Source: Candidatus Methanomethylicota archaeon
Lineage (GTDB): Archaea; Thermoproteota; Methanomethylicia; Culexarchaeales; Culexarchaeaceae
Assembly: GCA_020833005.1 (NCBI GenBank)
Contig: JAJHRD010000013.1
Coordinates: forward strand, 1 to 35,000
Length of the DNA: 35,000 nucleotides
Direction of reading: 5' to 3'
Shown: positions 7,358 through 15,332 of the stretch, piece by piece
How positions within the stretch are numbered: position 1 is the first letter of the stretch
Layout: each line of letters starts with the position of its first letter
Notes under the pieces: generated by a model
What the model was told of the DNA's origin: nothing
Seen by the model: only the letters and a program-made list of their open reading frames with translations
Database searches by the model: none
Program-made: the position numbers and the translations under genes

Positions 7358-8374
7358 TTATATTGCTAGTACTTCTTCTATCTCTTTCCCAAGTATTAGT
7401 TTTATTCCATACTTTTCTGCTAGTTCTTTCAATGTTTTTGAAGCTTCTTCTACAACCCTTGCAACTGATAGTACTACCATTTCTGGCTTTCTACCATACC
7501 TTTCTTCAACTATTTTAGTGCGTATTAGAAGTTTCTCGATCTCTCTCCTTGCTTCTTCAACACTTCTTATACTTACAGTTGCTTCCCCCACTATTAAGGG
7601 TTTTTCGCAGAATAGGTTTATCTCCACTGCCTCACCATTGTATACTAGGATTTTCCTTTCAACTTTTGCGTCAGGATAGCCCATTTCTTCAAGCATTAAT
7701 TGTAGGAAGGATGCTGCATGATCTTGGAATGCCACTCCTATGGATGCTTTAAGGTCTCTGAACCCTGAAATCATGTATTTCCTCATTCTATCATAATTTA
7801 TTCTGAGGAATTTCACTTCCTCCCAAAGTCTATTTTGACTTTCCCAAAGTTTATTTTGATTCTCCCACAATTTGTTTTGACTTTCCCTTAAAGTCTTAAC
7901 TTCTTCCCATAGCTTATTTTGTCCTTCTCTCAATGACTTTACCTCTTCCCATAGTTTGTTCTGGTTTTCCCACAACCTATTCTGTCCTTCTCTTAATGCT
8001 TTGACCTCTTCCCATAGTTTATTCTGTCCTTCTCTTAATGATTTCAATTCTTCCCAAAGTTTGTTTTGATTTTCCCATAACCTATTTTGCCCCTCCCTCA
8101 AAGCTTTGATTTCCTCCCATAACTTGTTTTGATTCTCCCATAATTTGTTCTGTCCTTCTCTTAATGATTTGATTTCCTCCCAAAGTCTATTCTGATTTTC
8201 CCAAAGTTTATTTTGGTTCTCCCAAAGTTTATTCTGCCCTCTCTCCAGTATGTCAAGTCTCTTAAGAATTTCGGATAACCCTATATAGCCTGCTACGATA
8301 TAACGAAATTCAATATCCCTTTCAAGTAATTCAATGAATTCCCTCTTAAGCTTTTCAGACATGCATCGACACAC
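7358..8374 (-). CDS. Heptad-repeat coiled-coil protein with a PD-(D/E)XK-like C-terminal domain
   Basis: A protein of 338 residues. A short N-terminal region is followed by 21 uninterrupted heptads (residues 47-193), 14 of the form QN[KR]LWE[NES] and 7 of the form [IVL]K[SATF]LR, with Leu and Ile/Val/Gln at the a/d positions: a long parallel or antiparallel coiled coil. The C-terminal domain (about 200-338) resembles archaeal DUF3782-type or restriction-endonuclease-like domains: AVEINLF then LIVGEATVSI, and a later strand EMVVLSVARVV. In an active nuclease one expects D-Xn-E-X-K; here the Lys is Thr (GEAT), so catalysis is doubtful. A TATA-like ATTTAAATAAG sits about 30 nt upstream on the minus strand; ATG at 8362 is an alternative start. 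The role is unknown. Confidence 0.8.
   Translation of the reverse strand: MCRCMSEKLKREFIELLERDIEFRYIVAGYIGLSEILKRLDILERGQNKLWENQNKLWENQNRLWEEIKSLREGQNKLWENQNKLWEEIKALREGQNRLWENQNKLWEELKSLREGQNKLWEEVKALREGQNRLWENQNKLWEEVKSLREGQNKLWEEVKTLRESQNKLWENQNKLWESQNRLWEEVKFLRINYDRMRKYMISGFRDLKASIGVAFQDHAASFLQLMLEEMGYPDAKVERKILVYNGEAVEINLFCEKPLIVGEATVSIRSVEEARREIEKLLIRTKIVEERYGRKPEMVVLSVARVVEEASKTLKELAEKYGIKLILGKEIEEVLAI
7796..8236 (-). repeat. 21-bp tandem repeats coding for coiled-coil heptads (21 units)
   Basis: Twenty-one in-frame 21-bp units encode the heptads of the coiled-coil protein. Units alternate in a higher order: one to three LWE heptads followed by one K-L-R heptad, giving 14, 21 or 28-residue super-units. 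Codons vary between copies, so the array is not a recent perfect duplication, but the near identity favours copy-number change by slippage or recombination. Confidence 0.9.
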
Positions 8375-8583
8375 TTCAAAATCATTCTACTCAAAATCTT
8401 ATTTAAATGTTAGCTATTTAAGTAAATTATACTTCATCTAGTTTCATATCTCCATAATTTCTTTGGGATTGTTATTTCATCAGTATGATTATATTCACAT
8501 GATTTTAGAAGTGTAAGTGTTACCATTCATTCTATGGAAAACTTTAATTGCTAGATGGTATCAGTGATGAACGGTTGAAGATT

Positions 8584-9504
8584 ATGAGTAAGGGAGTTAT
8601 ACAAGCAAATTACGTTTGGCTTAATGGAAAGCTTGTGGAATGGGATAATGCGAAGGTTCATGTATTAGCTCAAGGAATTCATTATGGAATTGGAGTATTT
8701 GAAGGTATAAGGGGGTATTATGATAATGATTGTATTAAGATATTTAGACTTGAAGATCATATGAAAAGATTCCTAAAGTCTGCTAAGATAATCCATTTGG
8801 AAATACCATATACCTTAGATGCATTGATTAACGCTGTTATAGAGGTTGTTAAGGCAAACAACTTTAAAACAGACATATACATAAGGCCAGTGGCATTTAG
8901 AGGTCCTGGAAGCATTGGGGTTAGAGCTAAAAATCCAGTTGAAGTGGCAGTAATAGCCTTTGAATTTGGTAAATACTTAAAGCCCACGGGGGTTAAGTGT
9001 AAAATTTCAAGTTGGAGGAAACCTCCAGCAGACTCCCTCCCAGTATATGCAAAGATTGCAGCCATGTACCTACTTTACCATCTAGCTGCCGTAGAGGCAA
9101 ATAACTGTGGATTTGATGAGGCAATACTACTAGATGGTGAAGGCTATGTTGCTGAGGGATCAGGGGAAAACATATTCATAGTTAAAGATGGAGTGCTGAT
9201 AACGCCGCCAACATATGGTGCAATATTGGAGGGGATAACTAGGGACACAATAATGAAGGTTGCCACAGAAATTCTCGGGATGAAAGTTGTTGAGAGGAGA
9301 ATTAAGAGGGAGGAGCTCTACACTGCTGATGAAGCATTCTTCACAGGAACAGCTGCAGAAATAACACCAATAGTGGAAGTAGACAATAGAATTATTGGGG
9401 ATGGCCAAATAGGTAAAGTAACATCACAACTCATGGAACTCTATCAAAAGATCGTTAGAGGAAAAATAGATAAGTATGGGAGATGGATTACAGAAGTCAA
9501 GTAG
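8584..9504 (+). CDS. ilvE: Branched-chain amino acid aminotransferase (class IV)
   Basis: This PLP enzyme transfers the amino group between leucine, isoleucine or valine and 2-oxoglutarate, the last step of their synthesis. Seen in the sequence: YVWLNGKLVEWDNAKVHVLA, HYGIGVFEGIRGY, the PLP-lysine in VYAKIAAMY, then LLDGEGYVAEGSGENIF, and EAFFTGTAAEITPI near the end. All are class IV fold-type motifs in the BCAT order. A frame is open from TTG 8548, but the family normally begins just before the YVWLNG strand, so I chose ATG 8584. Length (306 residues) is normal. A D-amino-acid or 4-amino-4-deoxychorismate enzyme is possible but less likely. No pathway partner is adjacent. Confidence 0.9.
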   Translation: MSKGVIQANYVWLNGKLVEWDNAKVHVLAQGIHYGIGVFEGIRGYYDNDCIKIFRLEDHMKRFLKSAKIIHLEIPYTLDALINAVIEVVKANNFKTDIYIRPVAFRGPGSIGVRAKNPVEVAVIAFEFGKYLKPTGVKCKISSWRKPPADSLPVYAKIAAMYLLYHLAAVEANNCGFDEAILLDGEGYVAEGSGENIFIVKDGVLITPPTYGAILEGITRDTIMKVATEILGMKVVERRIKREELYTADEAFFTGTAAEITPIVEVDNRIIGDGQIGKVTSQLMELYQKIVRGKIDKYGRWITEVK

Positions 9505-9633
9505 GCTAAACTCACTCCAAAAATATTCATTATTTTTATCTCAGTAATCAGGTATTCATAGTTTGATGAAAACTAGTCTTATAATAGTGGTTTAAGAGGA
9601 AGTTTATTAACATGATAATGGCATTGTATTTTG

Positions 9634-9641
9634 TGGTGGAG
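9634..9641 (+). promoter_or_regulatory. Ribosome binding site that fixes the GTG start of the first HEPN gene
   Basis: GTGGTGGAG immediately precedes the GTG at 9645. It supports that GTG over later codons as the start. Confidence 0.45.
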
Positions 9642-9644
9642 TGA

Positions 9645-10037
9645 GTGAGTTACGAAAGGTATAGGGATTGGTTTGAAGAAGCTATTGACGATTTTGAAGC
9701 AGCCACTGAATTATTTAAGGTTGGGAAGTGGAGTAAAGTTTGCTTTCTCTCCCATCAAACAGTGGAGAAGGCTTTAAAGTCTCTAATGATCAAAGAGCTC
9801 AACATATATAGGCATACACATAGCATCGCAGAACTTTTGAGGGAAATAGGCAATAGAATTGAATTCCCCCAAGAATTAAGGGATCAAGCAAGTAGACTAG
9901 ATAGGCATTACATACCAACAAGGTATCCCAATGCATGGCCAGCCCTCCCACCACATAAACATTATTCAAAGGAGGATGCTGAGGAAGCTTTAAACATTGC
10001 AAGGAGCGTGATAGATTTTGTCAAGAAAAGATTTTAA
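9645..10037 (+). CDS. HEPN-domain protein (likely toxin of a HEPN/MNT pair)
   Basis: An all-helical HEPN protein of 130 residues: SHQTVEKALKSLMI on the second helix, HTHSIAELL, and the signature LDRHYIPTRYPNAWP followed by YSKEDAEEALNIARSVIDFV. HEPN proteins are often RNases in toxin-antitoxin or defence settings, but this one shows no clear R-X4-6-H catalytic motif, so RNase activity is uncertain. The next gene, an MNT nucleotidyltransferase, overlaps it by 20 nt. This is the typical organisation in which the nucleotidyltransferase modifies or restrains the HEPN partner. The GTG start follows a GGTGGAG ribosome site. Confidence 0.85.
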   Translation: MSYERYRDWFEEAIDDFEAATELFKVGKWSKVCFLSHQTVEKALKSLMIKELNIYRHTHSIAELLREIGNRIEFPQELRDQASRLDRHYIPTRYPNAWPALPPHKHYSKEDAEEALNIARSVIDFVKKRF

Positions 10038-10368
10038 TGATATTCTGAAATGTGAAGGTGTAAGAGATCTTACTGAAGATTTGAAAGAATTAATTAATGA
10101 GCTTGTAAGGGAATTTAAACCATTGAAAATCATATTAACAGGATCCCTTGCCAGAGGGAGATTCGTGAGGGGGTTAAGTGATATAGACATACTAGTTATA
10201 GTAGATGAAGTAAAATCTAAGGATAGATTCATGCTTAAAACTATTAAAGATGTTGATGTAGAAATAACTGTTATCTCTAAAGATGAATTTGAAAAGGCAA
10301 TTAACATGGGAAGAGAATTCTACATTGAAGCAATAAAGTGGGGTATAATAGTGCATCAACAATGCTGA
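10018..10368 (+). CDS. MNT-type minimal nucleotidyltransferase (likely antitoxin)
   Basis: A protein of 116 residues with the nucleotidyltransferase fold: GSLARGRFVRGLSDIDILV carries the GSxxRG motif (Gly42-Ser43, Arg46) and the two metal-binding aspartates Asp55 and Asp57, and DVDVEITVIS supplies the third acidic position. The gene overlaps the end of the HEPN gene, so translation is coupled. The TTG at 10018 is the earliest start. In characterised HEPN/MNT systems the MNT protein adenylylates a Tyr of the HEPN toxin and so silences it; that chemistry is inferred here. There is no HTH domain, unlike the second nucleotidyltransferase in the window. Confidence 0.87.
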   Translation: MSRKDFNDILKCEGVRDLTEDLKELINELVREFKPLKIILTGSLARGRFVRGLSDIDILVIVDEVKSKDRFMLKTIKDVDVEITVISKDEFEKAINMGREFYIEAIKWGIIVHQQC

Positions 10369-10426
10369 AGACTATTAAATGGAAAGCTTCTTATTTTCAA
10401 CAATTCAATAATCATACGAAGCCTAA

Positions 10427-11110
10427 ATGATGACCATTAACGACATAATCTCAGATATACCCATAACATTAATAATGTTGGTATGGGTTGTCTTTGTGAT
10501 AATGTATTTGGCTAAGTGGACCTATAATTATGCTGTAGCTCATGGTAGGACACCACACTCAGCAACATACTTTGGACGCAAAGTCATACATTTCTTTGCA
10601 GGAGGACTTGTAGCCATACTACTACCATACTATTTCAAAGAACCAGTACTTCCATTCATAATGGCTTTAGCACTGGCAACATTCTGCTACATACCCCACA
10701 AGACGGGAAAACTAATGTTCTGGTTTCAAGATCCTGACAACATATATGAAGTAGATTTTGCAATAGCTTGGGGGTTAATAATATTCATCACATGGTTTAT
10801 TGATAGAACATTCTGGCTAGGTATAATACCAGTATTATTTATGGCTTGGGGTGATGGGATAACTGGAATTGTGAGAAACCTTAGGTATGGGAGGAGGGTT
10901 AAGGGTTGGGAGGGGAGTGTAGCAATGTTAATTGTAAATACCCTAATAGGGTTGAAGTTTGGAGCTGCGGGTTTAATTGCAGCGGTAGCATCCACAATGG
11001 TGGAAAGATGGGAGGGGATGGATGATAACATAACAGTACCAGTAATATCGCTACTTATACTCGTAATTGCAAAAACATTTGCACCAAATTTAACCATTGG
11101 CTTATGGTAA
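10427..11110 (+). CDS. CTP-dependent polyprenol/lipid kinase family membrane protein (SEC59/VTE5-like)
   Basis: A polytopic membrane protein of 227 residues with about six or seven helices. It carries the family markers GRKVIHFFAGG early and, later, MAWGDGITGIVRNLRYGRR followed by KGWEGSVAMLIV. This matches dolichol kinase, phytol kinase and yeast DGK1: a G-D-G-x-x motif in the nucleotide site followed by the K-x-x-E-G-S signature. In archaea relatives probably phosphorylate polyprenols or geranylgeraniol-type lipids using CTP, for glycosyl carrier recycling or membrane lipid synthesis; the substrate cannot be told here. The first two codons are both ATG (10427 and 10430), and either may be used. 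Often mislabelled phosphatidate cytidylyltransferase. Confidence 0.8.
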   Translation: MMTINDIISDIPITLIMLVWVVFVIMYLAKWTYNYAVAHGRTPHSATYFGRKVIHFFAGGLVAILLPYYFKEPVLPFIMALALATFCYIPHKTGKLMFWFQDPDNIYEVDFAIAWGLIIFITWFIDRTFWLGIIPVLFMAWGDGITGIVRNLRYGRRVKGWEGSVAMLIVNTLIGLKFGAAGLIAAVASTMVERWEGMDDNITVPVISLLILVIAKTFAPNLTIGLW

Positions 11111-11167
11111 CGGAAAACTAAAATAATAAAACATAATTGTAATTTTAATCACTATGTAAAACTGAAT

Positions 11168-11173
11168 GGAGGT
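11168..11173 (+). promoter_or_regulatory. Strong ribosome binding site of the MarC gene
   Basis: GGAGGT with a 6-nt spacer before the ATG at 11180. It settles the start and shows that this archaeon uses classical ribosome sites as well as leaderless starts. Confidence 0.6.
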
Positions 11174-11179
11174 ATAGGC

Positions 11180-11779
11180 ATGCTCAACATAGAGCCATCA
11201 ATTATCGCCCCCTTATCGATACAATTATTCGCTATCATGGATCCATTAGCAGCCATACCCACATTGCTTAGCGTAATAAGCAATGTACCAGAAAAGGAAG
11301 TGAATAAACTAATAAATAAAGCTGCCCTAGCGATATTTGCTTTAATAAATGCATTCACGATGGCTGGATGGTATATACTGTCACTTTTCGGCATAAGTAT
11401 GCCAGCATTTAAAGTAGCTGCTGGAATAATTCTCATGGCCATAGCCTTAGACACATTAATAACTGGACATAAACCGGAGAAGCTTGATATTGGAGAATAC
11501 ATAATCGTGCCAATAGCAACACCATTAATAGTTGGACCTGGAACAATGACTCTATTACTAACTTCAGCAAAAGTTTATGGAATAATAAATACTCTAATAG
11601 CATCATACATAGCCTTCATACTAACATACATAACCATAAGGAATGCCAGAATAATAGTTAAATTTACAGGGGAAACATTTATACATGGACTAGGCAGATT
11701 CATGTCAATAATAATAGCCTCCTTCGCCATTGAAATGATGGCATCGGGAATAAATGAATACATGAGTAAAGAAACTTAG
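11180..11779 (+). CDS. MarC-family integral membrane protein
   Basis: A membrane protein of 199 residues with six hydrophobic segments in the MarC/UPF0056 arrangement. The first half has QLFAIMDPLAAIPTLLSV, with the conserved Asp-Pro and Pro. AGIILMAIALD follows, then the second-half PIATPLIVGPGTMTLLL that mirrors the first. The MarC name comes from the E. coli multiple-antibiotic-resistance locus, but the protein was later shown not to cause resistance; a transport role (amino acids have been proposed for an archaeal relative) is not settled. The GGAGGT ribosome site fixes the start. It is 69 nt downstream of the lipid-kinase-like gene on the same strand and so may be co-transcribed with it. 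Confidence 0.87.
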   Translation: MLNIEPSIIAPLSIQLFAIMDPLAAIPTLLSVISNVPEKEVNKLINKAALAIFALINAFTMAGWYILSLFGISMPAFKVAAGIILMAIALDTLITGHKPEKLDIGEYIIVPIATPLIVGPGTMTLLLTSAKVYGIINTLIASYIAFILTYITIRNARIIVKFTGETFIHGLGRFMSIIIASFAIEMMASGINEYMSKET

Positions 11780-11867
11780 CTCATATATCACCGTAAGCAT
11801 AGGTCAAATATTAAATATCACACTACATGAGGGGGAGATAAGTAAACGATTTCAAGTATGGATTTGC

Positions 11868-12143
11868 CTAAATGGGTCTTGATGTCGGTTCCTTCGGTTT
11901 AACCCTCAACTCTTTAGGTATATTAATGGCTCTAACGATGTTTTGGGAGTTTATTATGTATATTGGTGTTCCATCAGGATTATACTTCTTCAATCTCTTC
12001 ACACCAATCAATACAAGCTTAACCTTCAATACTGTGCCATCCTTAAGTTTATATACATTCCAATGCTCCTCGATCTCTTCAAAATCAACATCCTCCCCCT
12101 CCATAATATCTTCAGGAGTTATAGTTGGTATGGGCATAGCCAT
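11868..12143 (-). CDS. Small conserved archaeal protein, unknown function
   Basis: A 91-residue soluble protein: an acidic N-terminal part (MAMPIPTITPEDI, then EGEDVDFEEIEE) followed by a beta-rich core WNVYKLKDGTVLKVKLVLIG and PIYIINSQNIVRAINIPKEL. I have seen this pattern in archaeal hypothetical proteins but can name no function. The start is fixed at 12143 by GGAGGTG at 12151-12157 (minus strand) with a 7-nt spacer; the upstream extension of the frame to 12197 is not coding. It is convergent with marC and divergent from the HTH-nucleotidyltransferase gene. Confidence 0.7.
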   Translation of the reverse strand: MAMPIPTITPEDIMEGEDVDFEEIEEHWNVYKLKDGTVLKVKLVLIGVKRLKKYNPDGTPIYIINSQNIVRAINIPKELRVKPKEPTSRPI

Positions 12144-12150
12144 AATTTTA

Positions 12151-12157
12151 CACCTCC
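12151..12157 (-). promoter_or_regulatory. Ribosome binding site deciding the start of the small conserved gene
   Basis: GGAGGTG on the minus strand lies 7 nt before the ATG at 12143, which moves the start 54 nt inside the longest open frame. Confidence 0.6.
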
Positions 12158-12262
12158 AAATGACTCTATGAAATAAATTAGTTTTAAGGATTATCATAAC
12201 TCCGACTCCATCTTCTACAATAACTATTTATTTAGCTAAACTATTTGTTAATATGATCTTTA

Positions 12263-13006
12263 TTGTGGATTCCAAGATGGCTTGGTGAAGTGTACACTAG
12301 ACTTTACTTAGAATTCGGCTTAGAGACGTTTACATTTAATGATGCAATGAAAATTCTTGGTAGGAGTGAAGGGTGGGTTAATGTTGCTTTCAGCAAACTA
12401 CATAAATTTAGGTTACTGTACATACATGAGAAATCTAAGACTAGGCTTTATAGGGTTGTTAAACCTGAAACATTTACATTGATACTGTCTGGGAAGATAA
12501 AGAATATAGATAAAGTAAAGCAAGAAAGGTATATACAATTGATATGCGATGCATCTTTAAATCTAATGAGAAACTATAATTTAACGTCGATATGCTTGTA
12601 TGGTTCCGTTGCACGTGGGACGGCGCGTCCAAATAGCGACATAGATTTACTGGTGATTTCAGATGATTTTAAGGGTACTCTAGCTTCCAGGATTGAACGA
12701 ATTCTAAACGATGTTGAAAGCAAAGTTAAAGATGAAATTGAACGTCTAAAGAGGTTTGGTGTGGATACTGAATTAAGCATATACCCATTAAGGAGAGAGG
12801 AGGTTTTACGCTTCCCACCAATACTATTGGATTTAACTGAAGATGGAATAATAATCTACGATTATGAACTCTTCCTAGAGAAGGTTCTGACAAAATTAAA
12901 GGCTAAATTGATCGAATTGAATGCGAAGAGGGTATTCATAGATAAGGATACATGGTATTGGGATCTAAAACCAGATTACAAGTTTGGAGAGGTAATTGAA
13001 TTTTGA
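12263..13006 (+). CDS. Winged-helix plus MNT nucleotidyltransferase (likely antitoxin/regulator)
   Basis: A two-domain protein of 247 residues. The first ~75 residues form a winged-helix-like DNA-binding domain (FTFNDAMKILGRSEGWVNVA is the likely helix-turn-helix, RLYRVVKPE the wing). It is followed by an MNT nucleotidyltransferase with LYGSVARGTARPNSDIDLLV (Gly114-Ser115, Arg118, Asp126, Asp128) and a third strand VDTELSIYPL with Glu in the acidic position. The downstream HEPN gene overlaps by 4 nt. The DNA-binding domain suggests autoregulation of the pair. The TTG start (12263) lies about 30 nt after a TATA-like ATTTATTTAG; no ATG in frame is nearby. This type of HTH-MNT/HEPN pair is common in hyperthermophilic archaea. 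Confidence 0.85.
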   Translation: MWIPRWLGEVYTRLYLEFGLETFTFNDAMKILGRSEGWVNVAFSKLHKFRLLYIHEKSKTRLYRVVKPETFTLILSGKIKNIDKVKQERYIQLICDASLNLMRNYNLTSICLYGSVARGTARPNSDIDLLVISDDFKGTLASRIERILNDVESKVKDEIERLKRFGVDTELSIYPLRREEVLRFPPILLDLTEDGIIIYDYELFLEKVLTKLKAKLIELNAKRVFIDKDTWYWDLKPDYKFGEVIEF

Positions 13007-13431
13007 AGTTGATGGATATCGCTAAATCATATCTTAAACAAGCCAATGCACGTTTAAAGGATGCTGAAGAAGCTTTGAGAGAAGGGTTAAACCCCTACGC
13101 ACTTAGATTATCACAAGAATGTGTGGAATTATCTCTAAAAGCAGCTTTAAAAATAGTGGCTGTAGAGTACCCAAAGAAACATGATGTTTCAGATGTTCTA
13201 ATTCAAGTTAGAAATAGATTTCCAGAATGGTTTCAGAGGGAAATAGACTTCATGGCAAACACGTCTAGAACACTTGCAAAGAAGAGAAGTATAAGCATGT
13301 ATGGTGATGAAACATTTGCACTTTCACCAGAAGAGTTGGTAAGTGGTGAAGAAGCAAGAATAGCTGTGGAGAATGCTAAGAAGACTTATAGTTTATGTAG
13401 AAAGCTACTTGATGAATTAAAATATGCGTAA
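13003..13431 (+). CDS. HEPN-domain protein (likely toxin partner of HTH-MNT)
   Basis: A helical protein of 142 residues: AKSYLKQANARLKDAEEAL, then the helix LSQECVELSLKAALKIV, KKHDVSDVL, and the conserved segment SRTLAKKRSISMYGDE, a hallmark of this archaeal HEPN branch. As in the first HEPN protein, the R-X4-6-H RNase motif is not evident. It overlaps the end of the HTH-nucleotidyltransferase gene by 4 nt, so the two proteins are made together. Possible starts are TTG 13003, TTG 13009 and ATG 13012; GGAGAGGT near 12986 favours the first. Toxicity is inferred from the family. Confidence 0.83.
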   Translation: MKLMDIAKSYLKQANARLKDAEEALREGLNPYALRLSQECVELSLKAALKIVAVEYPKKHDVSDVLIQVRNRFPEWFQREIDFMANTSRTLAKKRSISMYGDETFALSPEELVSGEEARIAVENAKKTYSLCRKLLDELKYA

Positions 13432-13559
13432 ATGTTCATAGAAGCACATATTAAAACTTCCATTTAACAAGCAAACTTTAAATAAATGTAACTCACAATA
13501 GTCTGAATTCCATCAAACCAAAAACCAATTTTCATCTACCACCGCAATCTTCATAAACA

Positions 13560-13573
13560 TTATATATTAAAAG
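13560..13573 (+). promoter_or_regulatory. TATA-like promoter of the MtrH-type gene
   Basis: TTATATATTAAAAG is about 40 nt upstream of the ATG at 13608, giving a leader of roughly 15-20 nt that contains AGGTG, a possible ribosome site 6 nt before the ATG. Confidence 0.55.
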
Positions 13574-13607
13574 GGTAAAGTCTTTGTAAGAAATCTAGGT
13601 GCCAACA

Positions 13608-14513
13608 ATGTTTAAATTCGGTAGAGAGCAAAAGATTTACGATATAGCTGGAGTAAAGATCGGGGGACAACCAGGTCAATTACCAACAGTAATGATTGGA
13701 TCAATATTCTACCATAAACATAGAATCGTAATAGATGAGAAGACCGGCCAATTTGATGAGAAGAAGGCTGAAGAACTACTAATGAAGGAGAAAGAGATAT
13801 CTGAGAAAACTGGGAATCCGAGGATAGTTGATGTATGTTGCAGTTGGCCTCAAGCTTTTGGAAAACTAATAGATTTCGTAGCTGGAAAAGTTGATGGACC
13901 ATTCTGCATAGATGGAGCAACAGCGGAAGTTAGAATTGCAGGGGCAAAATATGTTGGGGAAGTTGGGTTGTCAAATCGGGTAATATATAATTCAATCGTA
14001 CCACATACGCGTGAAGATGAAATTGTGGCAATTAGAGATGCTAAAATAAAATCTGCAATACTACTGACATTGAATACAAGAAACCCCACAATAGCTGGAA
14101 GATTACAGGTAATGGATGAACTGTTGGCAATAGCGCAAAAAGCGGGTATCGAAAATACATTGGTGGATGTATGCGTCCTAGACATACCGGATCCAGGACC
14201 AATTAGCAAAACAATATATGTGGTGAAGGAGAAGTATGGTTTACCTGCAGGGGCTGGGGTGCGTAATGCAGTTATAATGTGGAAAAAGAAGCGTGCATTA
14301 ACCCCTGAAAACTATATGCTTGCAGATGGGGTAGCTAATGCAATACCCATAGTCCTCGGAGCCAACTTCATACTCTATGGACCCATAGAACGCGCTTCTA
14401 CAGCATACTTCTCATGCGCATTGGCAGATGCATATGTAGCGTATAGTGTAAGACAGGAATATGGAATAAAACCGTTAACAAACAATCATCCATTATACAG
14501 AATATTTAGGTAA
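13608..14513 (+). CDS. MtrH-type methyl transferase (tetrahydromethanopterin methyltransferase subunit H family)
   Basis: A protein of 301 residues that follows MtrH from end to end: MFKFGREQKIYDIAGVKIGG at the N-terminus, TVMIGSIFYHKHRIV, IVDVCCSWPQAFGKLIDFV, PFCIDGATAEVRIAG, and KKRALTPENYMLADGVANAI near the end. In methanogens MtrH is the Mtr subunit that carries the methyl group between methyltetrahydromethanopterin and the corrinoid of MtrA. Here no other mtr subunit is near; instead a free corrinoid protein and an MttB-type methyltransferase follow. The likely role is methyl transfer from that corrinoid protein to tetrahydromethanopterin or tetrahydrofolate. I chose ATG 13608 over GTG 13599 because the family begins MFKF and AGGTG precedes it. 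Confidence 0.88.
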   Translation: MFKFGREQKIYDIAGVKIGGQPGQLPTVMIGSIFYHKHRIVIDEKTGQFDEKKAEELLMKEKEISEKTGNPRIVDVCCSWPQAFGKLIDFVAGKVDGPFCIDGATAEVRIAGAKYVGEVGLSNRVIYNSIVPHTREDEIVAIRDAKIKSAILLTLNTRNPTIAGRLQVMDELLAIAQKAGIENTLVDVCVLDIPDPGPISKTIYVVKEKYGLPAGAGVRNAVIMWKKKRALTPENYMLADGVANAIPIVLGANFILYGPIERASTAYFSCALADAYVAYSVRQEYGIKPLTNNHPLYRIFR

Positions 14514-14625
14514 CACCCAAAATATCACAATGAATACTTGAAGCAATGATATACCATCCCCACAGCTTACATATTCATCGCATTTTTCATTTTTAATTAA
14601 TATGTAAATTCCAGTGTAAAACCAA

Positions 14626-14638
14626 AAACTTTAAATGC
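14626..14638 (+). promoter_or_regulatory. TATA-like promoter of the corrinoid protein gene
   Basis: AAACTTTAAATGC lies about 33-35 nt before the ATG at 14667, in the 153-nt gap after the MtrH-type gene. The corrinoid and MttB-type genes may therefore be transcribed separately from mtrH. Confidence 0.5.
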
Positions 14639-14666
14639 AAAAACCTCACACTTACTTTAGGACACT

Positions 14667-15320
14667 ATGCATTCCGAAAGGGAGGAATTGTTAAGTAAAT
14701 TGAAGGAAGCCGCGATAAATGGAGATTCCGATCAAGTTGTTAAATTATCCAAAAGAGTTATTGAAGTTGGAATAGACCCTCTTGAAGCTGTTGAAAAAGC
14801 TTTAATAGCAGGAGTCATTGAACTTGGTGATAAATGGATAAATGGAGAAGCATTCATAGTGGACCTAATAGCCGCAGCTGAAGCAATGAAAGCTGGATTA
14901 TCAATTTTGAAGGAAGAGATTACTAAGAGAGGGGGGAGCATCAAATATCGTGGAAGAATAGTCATTGGGACTGTTGAAGGAGATATACATGACATTGGGA
15001 AAAGCATAGTTGCATCATTGCTCGAAGCCGCCGGCTTCGAAGTAATAGACCTAGGAGTAGATGTATCCGCACAGAAATTCATAGAAGCCATAAAACAATA
15101 CAACCCAGACGTGGTAGGCATGAGCGCACTAATGACCACCACCATGCTTAAACAAAGGGAGATTATAGAAGCAATCAAACAAGCAAACCTAAGGGATAAA
15201 GTGAAGATAATAGTGGGCGGAGCCCCAACAACTGAGGAATGGGCTAAGAGTATAGGTGCAGATGGATGGGCACCAGACGCCACAGGCGCAGTGGAATTGG
15301 TAAAAAGATTGCTGAAATAA
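14667..15320 (+). CDS. Corrinoid (methyl-carrier) protein, MttC/MtbC-like
   Basis: A protein of 217 residues with the standard two domains: an N-terminal helical cap (about 1-90: WINGEAFIVDLIAAAEAMKA) and a Rossmann-like B12 domain. The cobalt-ligating His is in GDIHDIGKSIV (Asp106-x-His108-Asp-x-Gly111), followed by VVGMSALMTTTM and IIVGGAPTTEEWAKSIGADG. Such proteins accept a methyl group on Co(I) from a substrate-specific methyltransferase and pass it to a second one. The MttB-type gene follows after 3-12 nt and the MtrH-type gene precedes it, giving both partners. No reductive activase (RamA-like) gene is in the window. Which amine is used depends on the MttB-type partner. Confidence 0.92.
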   Translation: MHSEREELLSKLKEAAINGDSDQVVKLSKRVIEVGIDPLEAVEKALIAGVIELGDKWINGEAFIVDLIAAAEAMKAGLSILKEEITKRGGSIKYRGRIVIGTVEGDIHDIGKSIVASLLEAAGFEVIDLGVDVSAQKFIEAIKQYNPDVVGMSALMTTTMLKQREIIEAIKQANLRDKVKIIVGGAPTTEEWAKSIGADGWAPDATGAVELVKRLLK

Positions 15321-15332
15321 GAGGTGAGTCAA

